A DNA stretch of 59,370 bases from Sphingomonas sp. BK345. GTDB lineage: Bacteria; Pseudomonadota; Alphaproteobacteria; Sphingomonadales; Sphingomonadaceae. The DNA lies in assembly GCF_014193845.1 (NCBI RefSeq), contig NZ_JACHZX010000011.1, forward strand, positions 1-59,370. Direction: 5' to 3'. This document shows, piece by piece, positions 27,407-36,343 of the stretch. Position 1 is the first letter of the stretch. Each line of letters begins with the position of its first letter. A model generated the notes under the pieces. It did not search any database, was not told the origin of the DNA, and was given only the letters and a program-made list of their open reading frames with translations. Position numbers and translations under genes: made by a program.

Positions 27407-28903
27407 ATGGCCGATACGAAGAACCACGTGCTGGCGATCGACCAGGGCACCACCTCCACCCGTGCGATCGTCTTCGACCGCGACGCGCGCCCGGTCGCGA
27501 CCGCTCAGACCGAGTTCGCGCAGCATTATCCCGAGGGCGGCTGGGTGGAGCACGATCCCGAGGACATCTGGCGCGACACGCTCCAGGTCGCACGCGACGC
27601 GATCGCGCAGAGCGGTGTCGGCGCGGCGGGCGTGGCCGCGATCGGCATCACCAACCAGCGCGAGACGGTGGTGGTGTGGGATCGCGCAACCGGCGAGCCG
27701 ATCCACCGCGCGATCGTCTGGCAGGACCGCCGCACCGCCAGGCTCTGCGCCGAGCTCAAGTCGGCCGGGCATGAGCCGGCGGTGCGCGCCAAGACCGGCC
27801 TGCTGATCGACCCCTATTTCTCCGCCACCAAGCTCGCCTGGATCCTCGATCACGTCACGGGCGCGCGGGAGCGGGCGGAGCGCGGCGAGCTGGCGTTCGG
27901 CACGATCGACAGCTTCCTGCTGTGGCGGTTGACCGGCGGGCAGGTCCACGCCACCGACGTCACCAACGCTGGCCGCACCCTGCTCTACGACATCCGCGCG
28001 CAGCGCTGGGACGAGGAATTGTGCCGGCTCTTCGACGTGCCGATGACGCTGCTGCCGGAGGTGCACGACAACAGCCGCGTCTTCGGCCACACCGCCGAAG
28101 GACTGTTCGACGAGGCGATCCCGATAGCAGGCATCGCCGGCGACCAGCAGGCCGCGCTGATCGGCCAGGCCTGTTTCGATATCGGCATGGCCAAGTCGAC
28201 CTATGGCACCGGCTGCTTCCTGCTGCTGAACACCGGCGCCGAGGCGATCGAGTCGGAGCACCGGCTGCTGACCACGCCGGCCTATCGGCTCGACGGCGCG
28301 ATGACCTACGCGCTGGAGGGCTCGATCTTCGTCGCGGGCGCGGCGGTGAAATGGCTGCGCGACGGCATCGGCGTCATCACCCACGCGCGCGAGACCAACG
28401 ACATGGCGACTCAGGTGCCCGACAGCCACGGCGTCTACATGGTCCCGGCGTTCGTCGGTCTCGGCGCGCCGCACTGGGACCCGGACGCTCGCGGGGCGAT
28501 CTTCGGGCTGACGCTCGGCGCCACCCAGGCCCACCTCGCGCGCGCCGCGCTGGAGGCGGTGGGCTATCAGACGATGGATCTCACCGCGGCGATGATCGCC
28601 GACGGCGGCGCCGCGCCCGCCACGATCCGGGTCGACGGCGGCATGGCGGCGAACGACTGGCTGTGTCAGTTCCTCGCCGACCTGCTCGAGGTGGCGGTGG
28701 AACGGCCGGTGCATCTCGAGACCACCGCGCTGGGCGCCGCCTTTCTCGCCGGCCTGGCGACGGGAGTGTGGGCCGACCTTGACGCGGTGCGCGCCACCTG
28801 GGCGCGGCGCGACTGTTTCGAGCCGCGCATGGCCGCGGCCGACCGCGAGCGGCTGGTGGCGGGGTGGAAGGTCGCCGTGGCGAAGACGCTGACCACGGGG
28901 TGA
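27407..28903 (+). CDS. glpK: Glycerol kinase
   Basis: A 498-residue FGGY kinase converting glycerol and ATP to glycerol 3-phosphate. Visible motifs are DQGTTSTRAIVFD at the N-terminus, GITNQRETVVVWD, the glycerol-binding region WQDRRTA, and STYGTGCFLLLNTG in the second ATP domain. Length is normal. AGGAGAGGG precedes the ATG. The gene is second in glpFK and ends at a family-D repeat. Allosteric features cannot be judged by eye. Confidence 0.97.
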   Translation: MADTKNHVLAIDQGTTSTRAIVFDRDARPVATAQTEFAQHYPEGGWVEHDPEDIWRDTLQVARDAIAQSGVGAAGVAAIGITNQRETVVVWDRATGEPIHRAIVWQDRRTARLCAELKSAGHEPAVRAKTGLLIDPYFSATKLAWILDHVTGARERAERGELAFGTIDSFLLWRLTGGQVHATDVTNAGRTLLYDIRAQRWDEELCRLFDVPMTLLPEVHDNSRVFGHTAEGLFDEAIPIAGIAGDQQAALIGQACFDIGMAKSTYGTGCFLLLNTGAEAIESEHRLLTTPAYRLDGAMTYALEGSIFVAGAAVKWLRDGIGVITHARETNDMATQVPDSHGVYMVPAFVGLGAPHWDPDARGAIFGLTLGATQAHLARAALEAVGYQTMDLTAAMIADGGAAPATIRVDGGMAANDWLCQFLADLLEVAVERPVHLETTALGAAFLAGLATGVWADLDAVRATWARRDCFEPRMAAADRERLVAGWKVAVAKTLTTG

Positions 28904-28907
28904 GGGG

Positions 28908-29022
28908 GCACTTCGAGACGAGGCTTCGACAGGCTCAGCCTCTCCTCAGCGCGACCGGGTGACGACGAGGCACCGTTCATGTTGAGGAGGCGCTGAGCTC
29001 GTCGAAGCGCCGCCTCGAAGCA
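28908..29022. repeat. Intergenic paired repeat, family D, copy 2
   Basis: The blocks CTTCGAGACGAGGCTTCGAC and GAGGCGCTGAGCTCGTCGAAG occur in inverted arrangement, in the opposite orientation to 19985-20102. It separates convergent glpK and the phosphate transporter. Confidence 0.8.
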
Positions 29023-29048
29023 CATGGCGTAGCGACCTGTCGAGCGGT

Positions 29049-30062
29049 TCAGAACAGCAAGGTCAGGGAGTAGACCAGCGCGCCCACGGCGGCCGAGGCA
29101 GGGATGGTGATCACCCACGCCACCACCACGTTTTTGGCCACGCCCCAGCGCACCGCTGTGGCGCGCCGCGCTACGCCCGCGCCGATGATCGATCCGGTGA
29201 TCGTATGCGTCGTCGACACCGGAATGCCGAGCGTCGACGCGCCGAACAGCACGATCGACCCCGCCAGCGAGGCGCTGAACCCCTGGTGCTGCGACAGCCG
29301 CGTGATCCGCGAGCCCATCGTCTCGATGATCCGCCAGCCGCCGGTCATCGTGCCGAGCCCGATCGCGACATAGCAGCTGATCGCGACCCAGTGCGGCACC
29401 TCGAACGGCCCGGTCAGGTAGCCGGTCGAGTAGAGCAGGACGGTGATGATCCCCATTGTCTTCTGCGCATCGTTGAGACCGTGGCTGAGCGAGTAGGCGG
29501 CGGACGACATCAGGTGCAGGACACGGAACGAACGCTCCGCCTGGTTGGCGGTGCGGCGCCGCAGCGCCCAGCTCGACAGCAGCATCACCAGCATCGCCAG
29601 GAACATCCCGATCGTCGGCGAGAGCACGATCGCGATCAGCGTCTTATTGAGCCCGGCCCATTTCACGCCCGAGAGCCCGGCATGCGCCACGCCCGCACCG
29701 ATCAGGCCGCCCACCAGCGCGTGGCTGCTCGACGAGGGGATGCCCTTGAGCCAGGTGATGACGTTCCACGTCATCGCCCCGCCGAGCGCGCCGAAGATCA
29801 CGGCGGGGGTCACCACCTCCTGCGCGATCAGCCCCTTGCCGATCGTCTCGGCCACGGCGTGGAGGCTCGGCACCGCTAGCGTCAGGAAATAGGCGGCGAA
29901 GTTGAAGAAGGCGGCGAACACCACCGCCTGCACCGGTGACAGCAGCCGTGTCGCCACCACGGTGGCGATCGAGTTGGCGGCGTCGTGCAGCCCGTTCAGA
30001 TAATCGAACGCCAGCGCGACCAGGATGAGGCCGACCAGCAGCGGAAAGGCGAGCTCGTGCAT
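29049..30062 (-). CDS. Inorganic phosphate transporter, Pit family
   Basis: A 337-residue inner-membrane carrier that takes up metal-phosphate by proton symport. The repeated PiT signatures are visible: FDYLNGLHDAANSIATVVAT in the first half and YSLSHGLNDAQKTMGIIT in the second; GIPVSTTHTITGSIIG is also typical. About ten hydrophobic helices are seen. It starts 9 bases after the DUF47 gene stop; these two form the common Pit/DUF47 operon. Whether it is PitA-like for phosphate only is not resolvable. Confidence 0.93.
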   Translation of the reverse strand: MHELAFPLLVGLILVALAFDYLNGLHDAANSIATVVATRLLSPVQAVVFAAFFNFAAYFLTLAVPSLHAVAETIGKGLIAQEVVTPAVIFGALGGAMTWNVITWLKGIPSSSSHALVGGLIGAGVAHAGLSGVKWAGLNKTLIAIVLSPTIGMFLAMLVMLLSSWALRRRTANQAERSFRVLHLMSSAAYSLSHGLNDAQKTMGIITVLLYSTGYLTGPFEVPHWVAISCYVAIGLGTMTGGWRIIETMGSRITRLSQHQGFSASLAGSIVLFGASTLGIPVSTTHTITGSIIGAGVARRATAVRWGVAKNVVVAWVITIPASAAVGALVYSLTLLF

Positions 30063-30071
30063 GGCCGCGGC

Positions 30072-30716
30072 TCAGGCGTGGTCGATGACGATGCCATCGA
30101 TCTCGTCGGCGACGTCCTCGAAGGCGTCGAGCACGCGCTCGAGATGCTTGTACAGCTCGCGCTCCACCACGAAACGCAAGGTGTCGGTGCGGCCGAACTC
30201 GCCGAGCGAGCGCTTGAGCCCGGCGGCGTGCATCTCGTCGGCGCGGCCCTCGATGCGGATCAATTGCTCGGTGAAGTCGTGCAGCTTCTGCCCGTTGCGG
30301 CTGACGTCGCGCAGCAGCGGCATCGCCGCGACGGCGAGCTCGGCCGCCTCCACCGCGGCGGCGGCCATCTCGCGCATCTCGGGGGCGAACTCGCGCACCT
30401 GGTAGAGGTCGATCGCGGCGGCGGCTGCCTGCATCTCGTCGACCGTATCGTCGAGCGCGCCGATCAGCGTGGCGATCGCGCCGCGGTCGAACGGCGTCAG
30501 GAAGGTCGAGCGCACCGTCTTGAGCACGTCACGGGTGATGTCGTCGGCGCGGTGCTCGTGGGCGATGATCTCCGCGATCATCGCCGCAGCATCGCACTCG
30601 CCGCCGACCAGCTTGGCGAGCGCGCGCGCGCCCGCCAGGTCGGTCACGGCGTGCGCCTCGAACATCTCGAAGAAATTGCCCGTCCTCGGCAGAAGACGCT
30701 GGAACCAAGCGAACAT
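30072..30716 (-). CDS. DUF47 (PhoU-like) phosphate transport partner
   Basis: A 214-residue all-helical protein of the DUF47/YkaA family, distant relatives of PhoU that regulate or accompany Pit transporters. The pattern MFAWFQRLLPRTGNFFEMFEAHA and HEHRADDITRDVL fits the family. I chose the ATG at 30716 because GGGAG stands about eight bases upstream. It is first in the operon with the Pit gene and diverges from the DUF892 gene. Confidence 0.9.
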   Translation of the reverse strand: MFAWFQRLLPRTGNFFEMFEAHAVTDLAGARALAKLVGGECDAAAMIAEIIAHEHRADDITRDVLKTVRSTFLTPFDRGAIATLIGALDDTVDEMQAAAAAIDLYQVREFAPEMREMAAAAVEAAELAVAAMPLLRDVSRNGQKLHDFTEQLIRIEGRADEMHAAGLKRSLGEFGRTDTLRFVVERELYKHLERVLDAFEDVADEIDGIVIDHA

Positions 30717-30895
30717 CGAACTCCCATCCCCACCCGAAGGTGTTTCCCGTCCCGATAGCCCGAAGCACGAGTTGCGCGCGGCGCCAAGCAAAACCGAGCG
30801 GCGCCATGGCCGAGACATGTGACACTTGGGTTGCAGCGCCATCGGCGGTTTCGTCCCGAAAACCGATAACCTGCATCAAAGCTATTGTTTTTAAA

Positions 30896-30922
30896 GGAAC
30901 ATCCCGCGCCGCACCAGCTTGA
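30896..30922 (+). promoter_or_regulatory. Weak EcfG-like promoter before the DUF892 gene
   Basis: GGAAC with a 16-base spacer then GCTTGA. The first box is the perfect -35 of the alphaproteobacterial general-stress sigma factor; the second departs from the expected CGTT. It would start transcription about 15-20 bases before the ATG. Confidence 0.35.
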
Positions 30923-30944
30923 TCGGGGGAGCAAGGAGAGACGC

Positions 30945-31466
30945 ATGCCAAGCTATTCCAACGAAACGGTCCAGTCGGTGTTCGTGACCGGGTTGAAGAA
31001 CGCGCACGGAGTCGAGCATCAGGCGCTCGCGCTCATCGACCGCCAGCTCGACCACCTCGCCAATTATCCGGAGGTCGCCGCGCAGCTGCGCATGCACCGT
31101 GCCGAGACGGAGGAGCAGATCCAGCGGCTGGAGGAGATCCTCGCCGGCTTCGGCGAGACCCATTCGGTGCTCAAGGACGCGGCGCTGTCGTTCACCGGCA
31201 ATATGGCGGCGCTGGCGCACGTGTTCGCGCCCGACGAGATCCTCAAGAACAGCTTCGCCAATTTCGCTTTCGAGAATTTCGAGGCGGCGAGCTACAAGTC
31301 GCTGCTGACGCTGGCGGACGCCGGCGGCTTCCAGCAGCCGGTGTCGCTGCTGACCGCGTCGCTCAACGAGGAGCTGGCGATGGCCGCCTGGGTCGACGAG
31401 CACAATGCCGAGCTGACGCTGAAATATGTCGAGCGCCGCGCCGCGGGAGAGACGGCGAGCCACTAA
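30945..31466 (+). CDS. DUF892 ferritin-like protein (YciE/YciF type)
   Basis: A 173-residue ferritin-like four-helix protein of the DUF892 family. It reads as long amphipathic helices with scattered Glu and His, for example HGVEHQALALIDRQLDHL and RAETEEQIQRLEEI. Members are induced by osmotic and general stress; their chemistry is unknown. The ATG at 30945 follows an AAGGAG; an earlier in-frame ATG at 30885 is unlikely because it lies before the promoter candidate. It diverges from the Pit operon and is followed by about 440 bp without genes. Confidence 0.88.
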   Translation: MPSYSNETVQSVFVTGLKNAHGVEHQALALIDRQLDHLANYPEVAAQLRMHRAETEEQIQRLEEILAGFGETHSVLKDAALSFTGNMAALAHVFAPDEILKNSFANFAFENFEAASYKSLLTLADAGGFQQPVSLLTASLNEELAMAAWVDEHNAELTLKYVERRAAGETASH

Positions 31467-31903
31467 GGCGGGCGGGACTCAACGTTCGCGCGGTGACGGC
31501 GCGTTCGGCCAAGTGACGGCGGGACTGGGGTTTCGCCCTGTCGGTCGGGGCGGTGGCGGCCGCGAATGTTGCGAATGTTGGGTCGCTGGCGCGGTTCGCG
31601 CGCATGTTGAGTCCGCGGGCGCGAATGGTGGGCTGCGCGTGCGTGACAGGCGTCGCGGCGCGGGATCGCGGCCGGCGACGATGAGACAGAGCCGCGCGTT
31701 TGTGACAGGCCGCCCAAGTGTAGGACAGCGGTGAGTCGAGGCGCCAATCCTCCCCGGCACGGGGAGGGGGACCGCCGCGCGCAGCGCGGTGGTAGAGGGG
31801 GCTCTCCCCGGAGCGCAGCGCCTGCGGAAGCCCCCCTCCACCATGCTTCGCATGGTCCCCCTCCCCGTGCCGGGGAGGATCTAGGTCCCGCTACTCAGCC
31901 CGC
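31467..31903. other. Gene-free gap with short phased repeats and a family F repeat
   Basis: The convergent gap between DUF892 and treY is 437 bp. It holds two GTGACGGCG at a 20-base interval (about 31493 and 31513), a tandem GCGAATGTT pair at 31562-31579, and GACAG elements beginning at 31645, 31685, 31704 and 31724, spaced near multiples of 20 bases. A family-F repeat follows at 31747. No gene is seen. Confidence 0.55.
31747..31881. repeat. Intergenic paired-hairpin repeat, family F, copy 1
   Basis: CCTCCCCGGCACGGGGAGG and CCTCCCCGTGCCGGGGAGG are the outer inverted arms; the interior has inverted GGTGGTAGAGGGGGCT and CCCCCCTCCACC stretches. The second copy is at 40701-40836. Confidence 0.85.
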
Positions 31904-34243
31904 TCACACCACCGCGACCGTCACCGGCGATGCGGCGAACAGCGCGCTCGCCGCCATCTCCTCGCCCGAGTCGTAGCGCACGCGCGTGTCGCCCCAGTCC
32001 CTCGCCCCGTGCAGCGCCACCGCGCAGCGCAGGGTCCGGCCATCGCCGCGGCGCTCGAAGGCGAGCAGGTGCGCGGCACCCGCGCCGCTCACCTCGGCCG
32101 CGGCATAGTCGCCGTCGCGGAACAGCGCCGGGTGCGCGCGCCGCAGCGACAGCAGCTCGGCGATCAGCCGCAGCTTCGCCGGCGCCGCGGCGTCCAGCAG
32201 TCGCGCGCGCCGATCATAGTCGACCGGCCGACGGTTGTCGGGATCGACCAGCGAGAGGTCGGCCAACTCGGTTCCCTGGTAGAGGTCGGGCACGCCCGGC
32301 AGCGTGTAGCGCAGCAGCACCTGCGCCAGCGTGTTCGCCTCCGCGATCGGGCGCAGCGCGGCGAGCATGTCCTCCACCGCCGCCACGAAGGCCGCGTCGG
32401 CGAGCCAGCGGTCGAGCAGTGCGTCGGCGGCGGCCTCGTAGGCCTCGTCGGGCGCTTCCCACGACGAGCGCAGCTTCGCCTCGCGCAACGCCTTCTGCTG
32501 CCAGCCCTTCACCCGCTCGGCGAAGTCGCTGCCGGAGCCGGCGTCGGGCCCATTGTCTGGCCACGCCCCGACCATCGTCTGGAGCAGCATATAGGCGTCG
32601 GCGGGATCGACCGCCTCGTCCTCGTCCACCCACCGTAACGCCAACGCGCGCCACGCCTCCGGCCGCGCGCTTACCGCCGCCAGCCGCGCGCGCATGTCCT
32701 CGCCGCGCTTGTGGTCGTGAGTCGCGGTGGTGAGCATCGCGTGCGGCACCGCCCGCGCGCGCTCCTCCATCGCCGCGTGGAAAGCCGCGGGGGGCATCGC
32801 GAAGGTCTCGGCGTCGAAGCCGACGTCGTTGCGCGAGAGCAACCGGCCGTAGCGGTAGAAAGCGGTGTCCTCCACCGCCTTGGCCGCGATCGGCGCGGAG
32901 AGCTGCTGGAAGCGCCGCACCGCCTCGGCGGCCAAAGCCGCATCGCCGGGGCCGTCGCCGGCGAGCCAGGCGAGAATAAGGTCGGTGATCGGCGCCTCGC
33001 CCGGCGGGATCAGCTCGGCGACGCGGGCGCGGACCTGCGCGCGCACAGCCTCGTCTCCGGCGGGCGCGGCGTCGCCAGTGCCGTAGGTGCGATAGACCGG
33101 GAAGACCCACAGCAGCCGCTCGATCGCGCGGCGCAGGGCGGCCGAGGTGACGCCGTCGCCGCCGGGCGCGCTCGCGGCGAGCGCGGCGAAGGCGGCGACG
33201 CAGCCGTCGAGCTGCCCCGCGAACTGCCACGACAGCAGGTCCTGGCGCGCCTGGAACTCCTCGGGCTCGAAGGTCGCGCTGCGCCCGCTGATCTCCTCCC
33301 ACAAGGCGCCGAGCGGTTCCGCGCCGGCGGGATCGTGGAGCAGCGCGGTGACCTGCTCCATGAAGTCGTAGCCGCTGGTCCCGTCGATCGCCCAACCGTG
33401 CGGCTGCGGCTCGCCCGCGCCGAGGATCTTCTCGACGATGATCCAGGCATCGTCGCCGAGCCGCTCGCGCAGCCGGTGACAATAGCCGATCGGGTCGGTG
33501 AGCCCGTCGACATGGTCGACACGGACACCGTCGATCAGCCCCTCGTCGTGGAGGCGGAAGTAGAGCGCGTGCGTCGCCTCGAACACCGCGGGGTCCTCGG
33601 CCCGGACGCCGGCGAGCTCGTTGATGGTGAAGAAGCGCCGCCAGTTGAGCTGATCGTTGGCGGTGCGCCAGTAAGCGAGGCGGTAATGCTGACGCTCGAG
33701 CAGCGGGGCGAGCGGGCTGGTCTCGGCGCCGTCCTGGTCCTCGTCGCGGATCGGGAAGCGGTGCTCGCCATAGGCCACCACCTCCCAGCGGTCACCGGCA
33801 CGCTCGACCGCGATGTCGCCGTTGCCCAGCGCCTCCGACAAGGGCGCGCCGAGCACGGGCAGGACGATCCGCTCGCGCCAGTCGATGTCGAACACGCGCG
33901 CGTGCGGGCTGTCGGGGCCGCGCTGGAGGACGTCGGTCCACCAGGCGTTGTGGCCGCCGGCGACGCCCATGTGGTTGGGGACGATGTCGATGATCACGCC
34001 CATGTCGCGTGCGCGCAGCGCGGCCACGAGCGAGCGGAACGCCTCCTCGCCGCCGAGCTCGGGGTTGATCCGGGTCGAAGCGGTGACGTCGTAGCCATGC
34101 GTCGAGCCCGGCGTCGCCACCGTGATCGGCGAGGCATAGACGTGGCTGACCCCGAGCTGGTCGAGGTACGGGACCAGTGCCTCCGCGTCGGCGAAGGTGA
34201 AGTCCTTGTGGAACTGGAAGCGATAGGTGGCGCGCGGGGTCAT
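31904..34243 (-). CDS. treY: Malto-oligosyltrehalose synthase
   Basis: A 779-residue GH13 enzyme that converts the reducing-end linkage of maltodextrin into a trehalose unit, the first step of the TreY-TreZ route. YRFQFHKDFTFADA at the N-terminus is diagnostic of TreY, as are DIVPNHMGV and GVRVDHVDGL, with catalytic Asp and downstream Glu in VEKIL. The ATG at 34243 overlaps the malQ stop as ATGA. In-frame sequence upstream lies inside malQ and is not part of this protein. It is last in the alpha-glucan group and ends next to a family-F repeat. Partner TreZ is encoded upstream beyond malQ. Confidence 0.95.
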   Translation of the reverse strand: MTPRATYRFQFHKDFTFADAEALVPYLDQLGVSHVYASPITVATPGSTHGYDVTASTRINPELGGEEAFRSLVAALRARDMGVIIDIVPNHMGVAGGHNAWWTDVLQRGPDSPHARVFDIDWRERIVLPVLGAPLSEALGNGDIAVERAGDRWEVVAYGEHRFPIRDEDQDGAETSPLAPLLERQHYRLAYWRTANDQLNWRRFFTINELAGVRAEDPAVFEATHALYFRLHDEGLIDGVRVDHVDGLTDPIGYCHRLRERLGDDAWIIVEKILGAGEPQPHGWAIDGTSGYDFMEQVTALLHDPAGAEPLGALWEEISGRSATFEPEEFQARQDLLSWQFAGQLDGCVAAFAALAASAPGGDGVTSAALRRAIERLLWVFPVYRTYGTGDAAPAGDEAVRAQVRARVAELIPPGEAPITDLILAWLAGDGPGDAALAAEAVRRFQQLSAPIAAKAVEDTAFYRYGRLLSRNDVGFDAETFAMPPAAFHAAMEERARAVPHAMLTTATHDHKRGEDMRARLAAVSARPEAWRALALRWVDEDEAVDPADAYMLLQTMVGAWPDNGPDAGSGSDFAERVKGWQQKALREAKLRSSWEAPDEAYEAAADALLDRWLADAAFVAAVEDMLAALRPIAEANTLAQVLLRYTLPGVPDLYQGTELADLSLVDPDNRRPVDYDRRARLLDAAAPAKLRLIAELLSLRRAHPALFRDGDYAAAEVSGAGAAHLLAFERRGDGRTLRCAVALHGARDWGDTRVRYDSGEEMAASALFAASPVTVAVV

Positions 34244-36126
34244 CCGTGTCTTTCGGCGGTGAGCAGGTCGGTGCGGCGCGCGACGTCGCGCTGCGCGAGC
34301 AGCTGCTCTGTGGGGGCGGGTAGGCGGCGGCGCCAATTGGGGTGCTCGTCGACCGTGCCGGGCAGGTTGGGCTGTTCCTCCTCGCCGAGCAGGTCCTCGA
34401 CCGGCACGATCGCGAGCGGCGCGGGCGCGGCGGCGACGTGCGCGAGCACGCGGTCGAGCGGGGGCTGCGCGGGCGGCGCACCGGTCCCGCCCATCGTCTG
34501 CCACAAGGCGGCGCGTTCCTCGTCGCGGTGCGCCCTGTCCCCGGCCGCGCTGGCATGGCGCGAGCGGCGGCCGAGCTTCCACGCCCAGTCGATGTCGCGG
34601 CCCTTCCACCAGCCGGCCACCGTGGGGGTGTCGTGCGTGCCGGTCATCGCCACCGCCATCTCGTCCCAGCCGGCGGGATCGGTGAAGCCGCCGTCGGCAT
34701 CGCGCTCGAATGGAAGCACGCGCATGCCGAGCATGCAGCGCCGCGCGAGCTCGTCGCGGAAGCCGGGCGGGACGGTGCCGAGGTCTTCCGCGATCACCAG
34801 CGCGCCGGCGCGCTGCGCCTCGATCGCGAGGATGCGGCGGAGGTGGTCGCCGGGCATCGTGAGATAGGCGCCGCGCCCGGCGCTCTCGCCCTCCGGGACG
34901 ACCCAAAGGCGCTGCAGCCCGAGCGCGTGGTCGACGCGGATGCCGCCGGCGTGCGCCAGCGTCGCGCGTAGCGTCTCGACGAAGGGTCGGAAGCCGGTGC
35001 GCTCGAGCGCGAACGGGTCGAGCGCGGTGATCCCCCAATTTTGCCCGTCGGGGCCGAGCGGGTCGGGCGGGGCCCCGACGGTGAGGCCGGTGAGCAGCTC
35101 GTCGCGCGCGCCCCAGGCGTGGCTGCCGCCGCCGTCCATGCCGACCGCGAGGTCGGCGATCAGCCCGACCTGCATCCGCTCGCGCGCGGCACGCTGCGCG
35201 GTGGCGAGGCCGAGATCGGCGAGCCACTGGAGGAAGGCGTAGAAGGCGACATCGTCGGCGTGCTCGGCGACGAAGCGGATCACCGCCTCGGAGGTCGGGT
35301 CCTGATAGTTGCTCGGCCAGTCCTGCCAGCCGCGCCCGCCGAGCCGCGCGTGGAGCGCGTCGAAGCGCGCGTGCGCCTCGAGCGCGACGCCGCGCTGGCG
35401 GCGGAAGGCGAGCGCGGCCGAGCGCGCCGCCTCGCCGGCGAGGTCATAGGCGCCGCGCAGCTGCTGCAGCCGCTCGCGCGCCGCGCTCTCCCATTCGATG
35501 AGTGGCGGCGCGGGGGCCGGGGGGAGCGGCACGCCGATGAGGCCGGGGTCGGCGAGCAGGACGTTGTGGAACAGCCGCGTCGACGGCGCATAGGGGCTGA
35601 AGCGCGTCGGGTCGGCGGGGAAGAGCGCGTGCGTCGGGCTGATCGCGAGCGCGTGCGCGCCGGCGCGGCCGAACGCCTCGGCCGCCTCGACCAGCGCGCC
35701 CGCGTCGCCGAACGCGCGGCGCTCGCGCGACTGGAGCGCCGGGATCTGCACCGCGGCGCCCCAGCTGCGCGGTGGCGGCTCAGGGCAGCGCCGCGGTGCG
35801 AGCGCGAGCGTGTACGCGCGGTCGCCGACGAGCAAGCGGTGGTAGCCGGGGCGGTCGAGCGGGGGGAGCCAGCCTCTGGCGTCGCGCTTCGGGGTGGCGC
35901 GGCCGCCGTCCTCGAAGTGGAGCTCGACCGCTCCGCTGGCGTCGGCGGGGAGATCGATCGCGGTGTCCGCGTCGGCGGAGAGGAAGGGGGTCTCGGGCGG
36001 CGTCGGGTCGAGTCGGTCGAGGACGGCGGCGAGCACGTCGTCGGGCACGCGCTGCGCGTTGCCGTCGGCGTCCTCCCAGTCGCGGACGAGGCCGGCAGCG
36101 GCGGCGCGGGCGGCGAGGTCGGTCAT
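34240..36126 (-). CDS. malQ: 4-Alpha-glucanotransferase (amylomaltase)
   Basis: A 628-residue GH77 enzyme that moves alpha-1,4-glucan segments between chains, releasing glucose or lengthening maltodextrins. Catalytic regions visible are GIRVDHALGL with the nucleophile Asp, VIAEDLG with the acid-base Glu, and GTHDTPTV with the third Asp. The N-terminal 130 residues are a separate, less conserved domain, as in long MalQ forms. It overlaps treY by 4 bp. Sitting between treZ and treY suggests it lengthens short dextrins into TreY substrates. Confidence 0.94.
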   Translation of the reverse strand: MTDLAARAAAAGLVRDWEDADGNAQRVPDDVLAAVLDRLDPTPPETPFLSADADTAIDLPADASGAVELHFEDGGRATPKRDARGWLPPLDRPGYHRLLVGDRAYTLALAPRRCPEPPPRSWGAAVQIPALQSRERRAFGDAGALVEAAEAFGRAGAHALAISPTHALFPADPTRFSPYAPSTRLFHNVLLADPGLIGVPLPPAPAPPLIEWESAARERLQQLRGAYDLAGEAARSAALAFRRQRGVALEAHARFDALHARLGGRGWQDWPSNYQDPTSEAVIRFVAEHADDVAFYAFLQWLADLGLATAQRAARERMQVGLIADLAVGMDGGGSHAWGARDELLTGLTVGAPPDPLGPDGQNWGITALDPFALERTGFRPFVETLRATLAHAGGIRVDHALGLQRLWVVPEGESAGRGAYLTMPGDHLRRILAIEAQRAGALVIAEDLGTVPPGFRDELARRCMLGMRVLPFERDADGGFTDPAGWDEMAVAMTGTHDTPTVAGWWKGRDIDWAWKLGRRSRHASAAGDRAHRDEERAALWQTMGGTGAPPAQPPLDRVLAHVAAAPAPLAIVPVEDLLGEEEQPNLPGTVDEHPNWRRRLPAPTEQLLAQRDVARRTDLLTAERHG

Positions 36127-36194
36127 GCGAGGGGGCCGCGGCGGGGAGGGAGGCGCGCGATAATGTCGTCCCTGACGTCACCCCACCCCTTGCC

Positions 36195-36288
36195 GTCATC
36201 CCGAACCTGATCCGGGATCCACCGTGCCGCGAACTCAGGGGCGGCAGGGTGCGCGAAGGGGTGGATCCCGGAACAAGTCCGGGATGAC
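36195..36288. repeat. Intergenic paired-hairpin repeat, family B
   Basis: GTCATCCCGAACCTGATCC and CCCGGAACAAGTCCGGGATG form the two arms, with a poorly conserved centre. It interrupts the treZ-malQ gap, so malQ-treY may have a separate promoter. Confidence 0.8.
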
Positions 36289-36343
36289 GGAGGAGGGGGG
36301 AGCGTTGCCCCACCCGCCGAGCCGGAGGAGGCCGCCCCCAAGC

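Noticed and set aside
30717..30944. Pho box upstream of the Pit/DUF47 operon
   Set aside because: Only a partial TGTCACATGTC-like string is present, without the direct-repeat spacing of a Pho box.
34244..35227. Upstream extension of treY
   Set aside because: It runs inside malQ in another frame; the YRFQFHKDF start and the ATGA overlap mark the true N-terminus.
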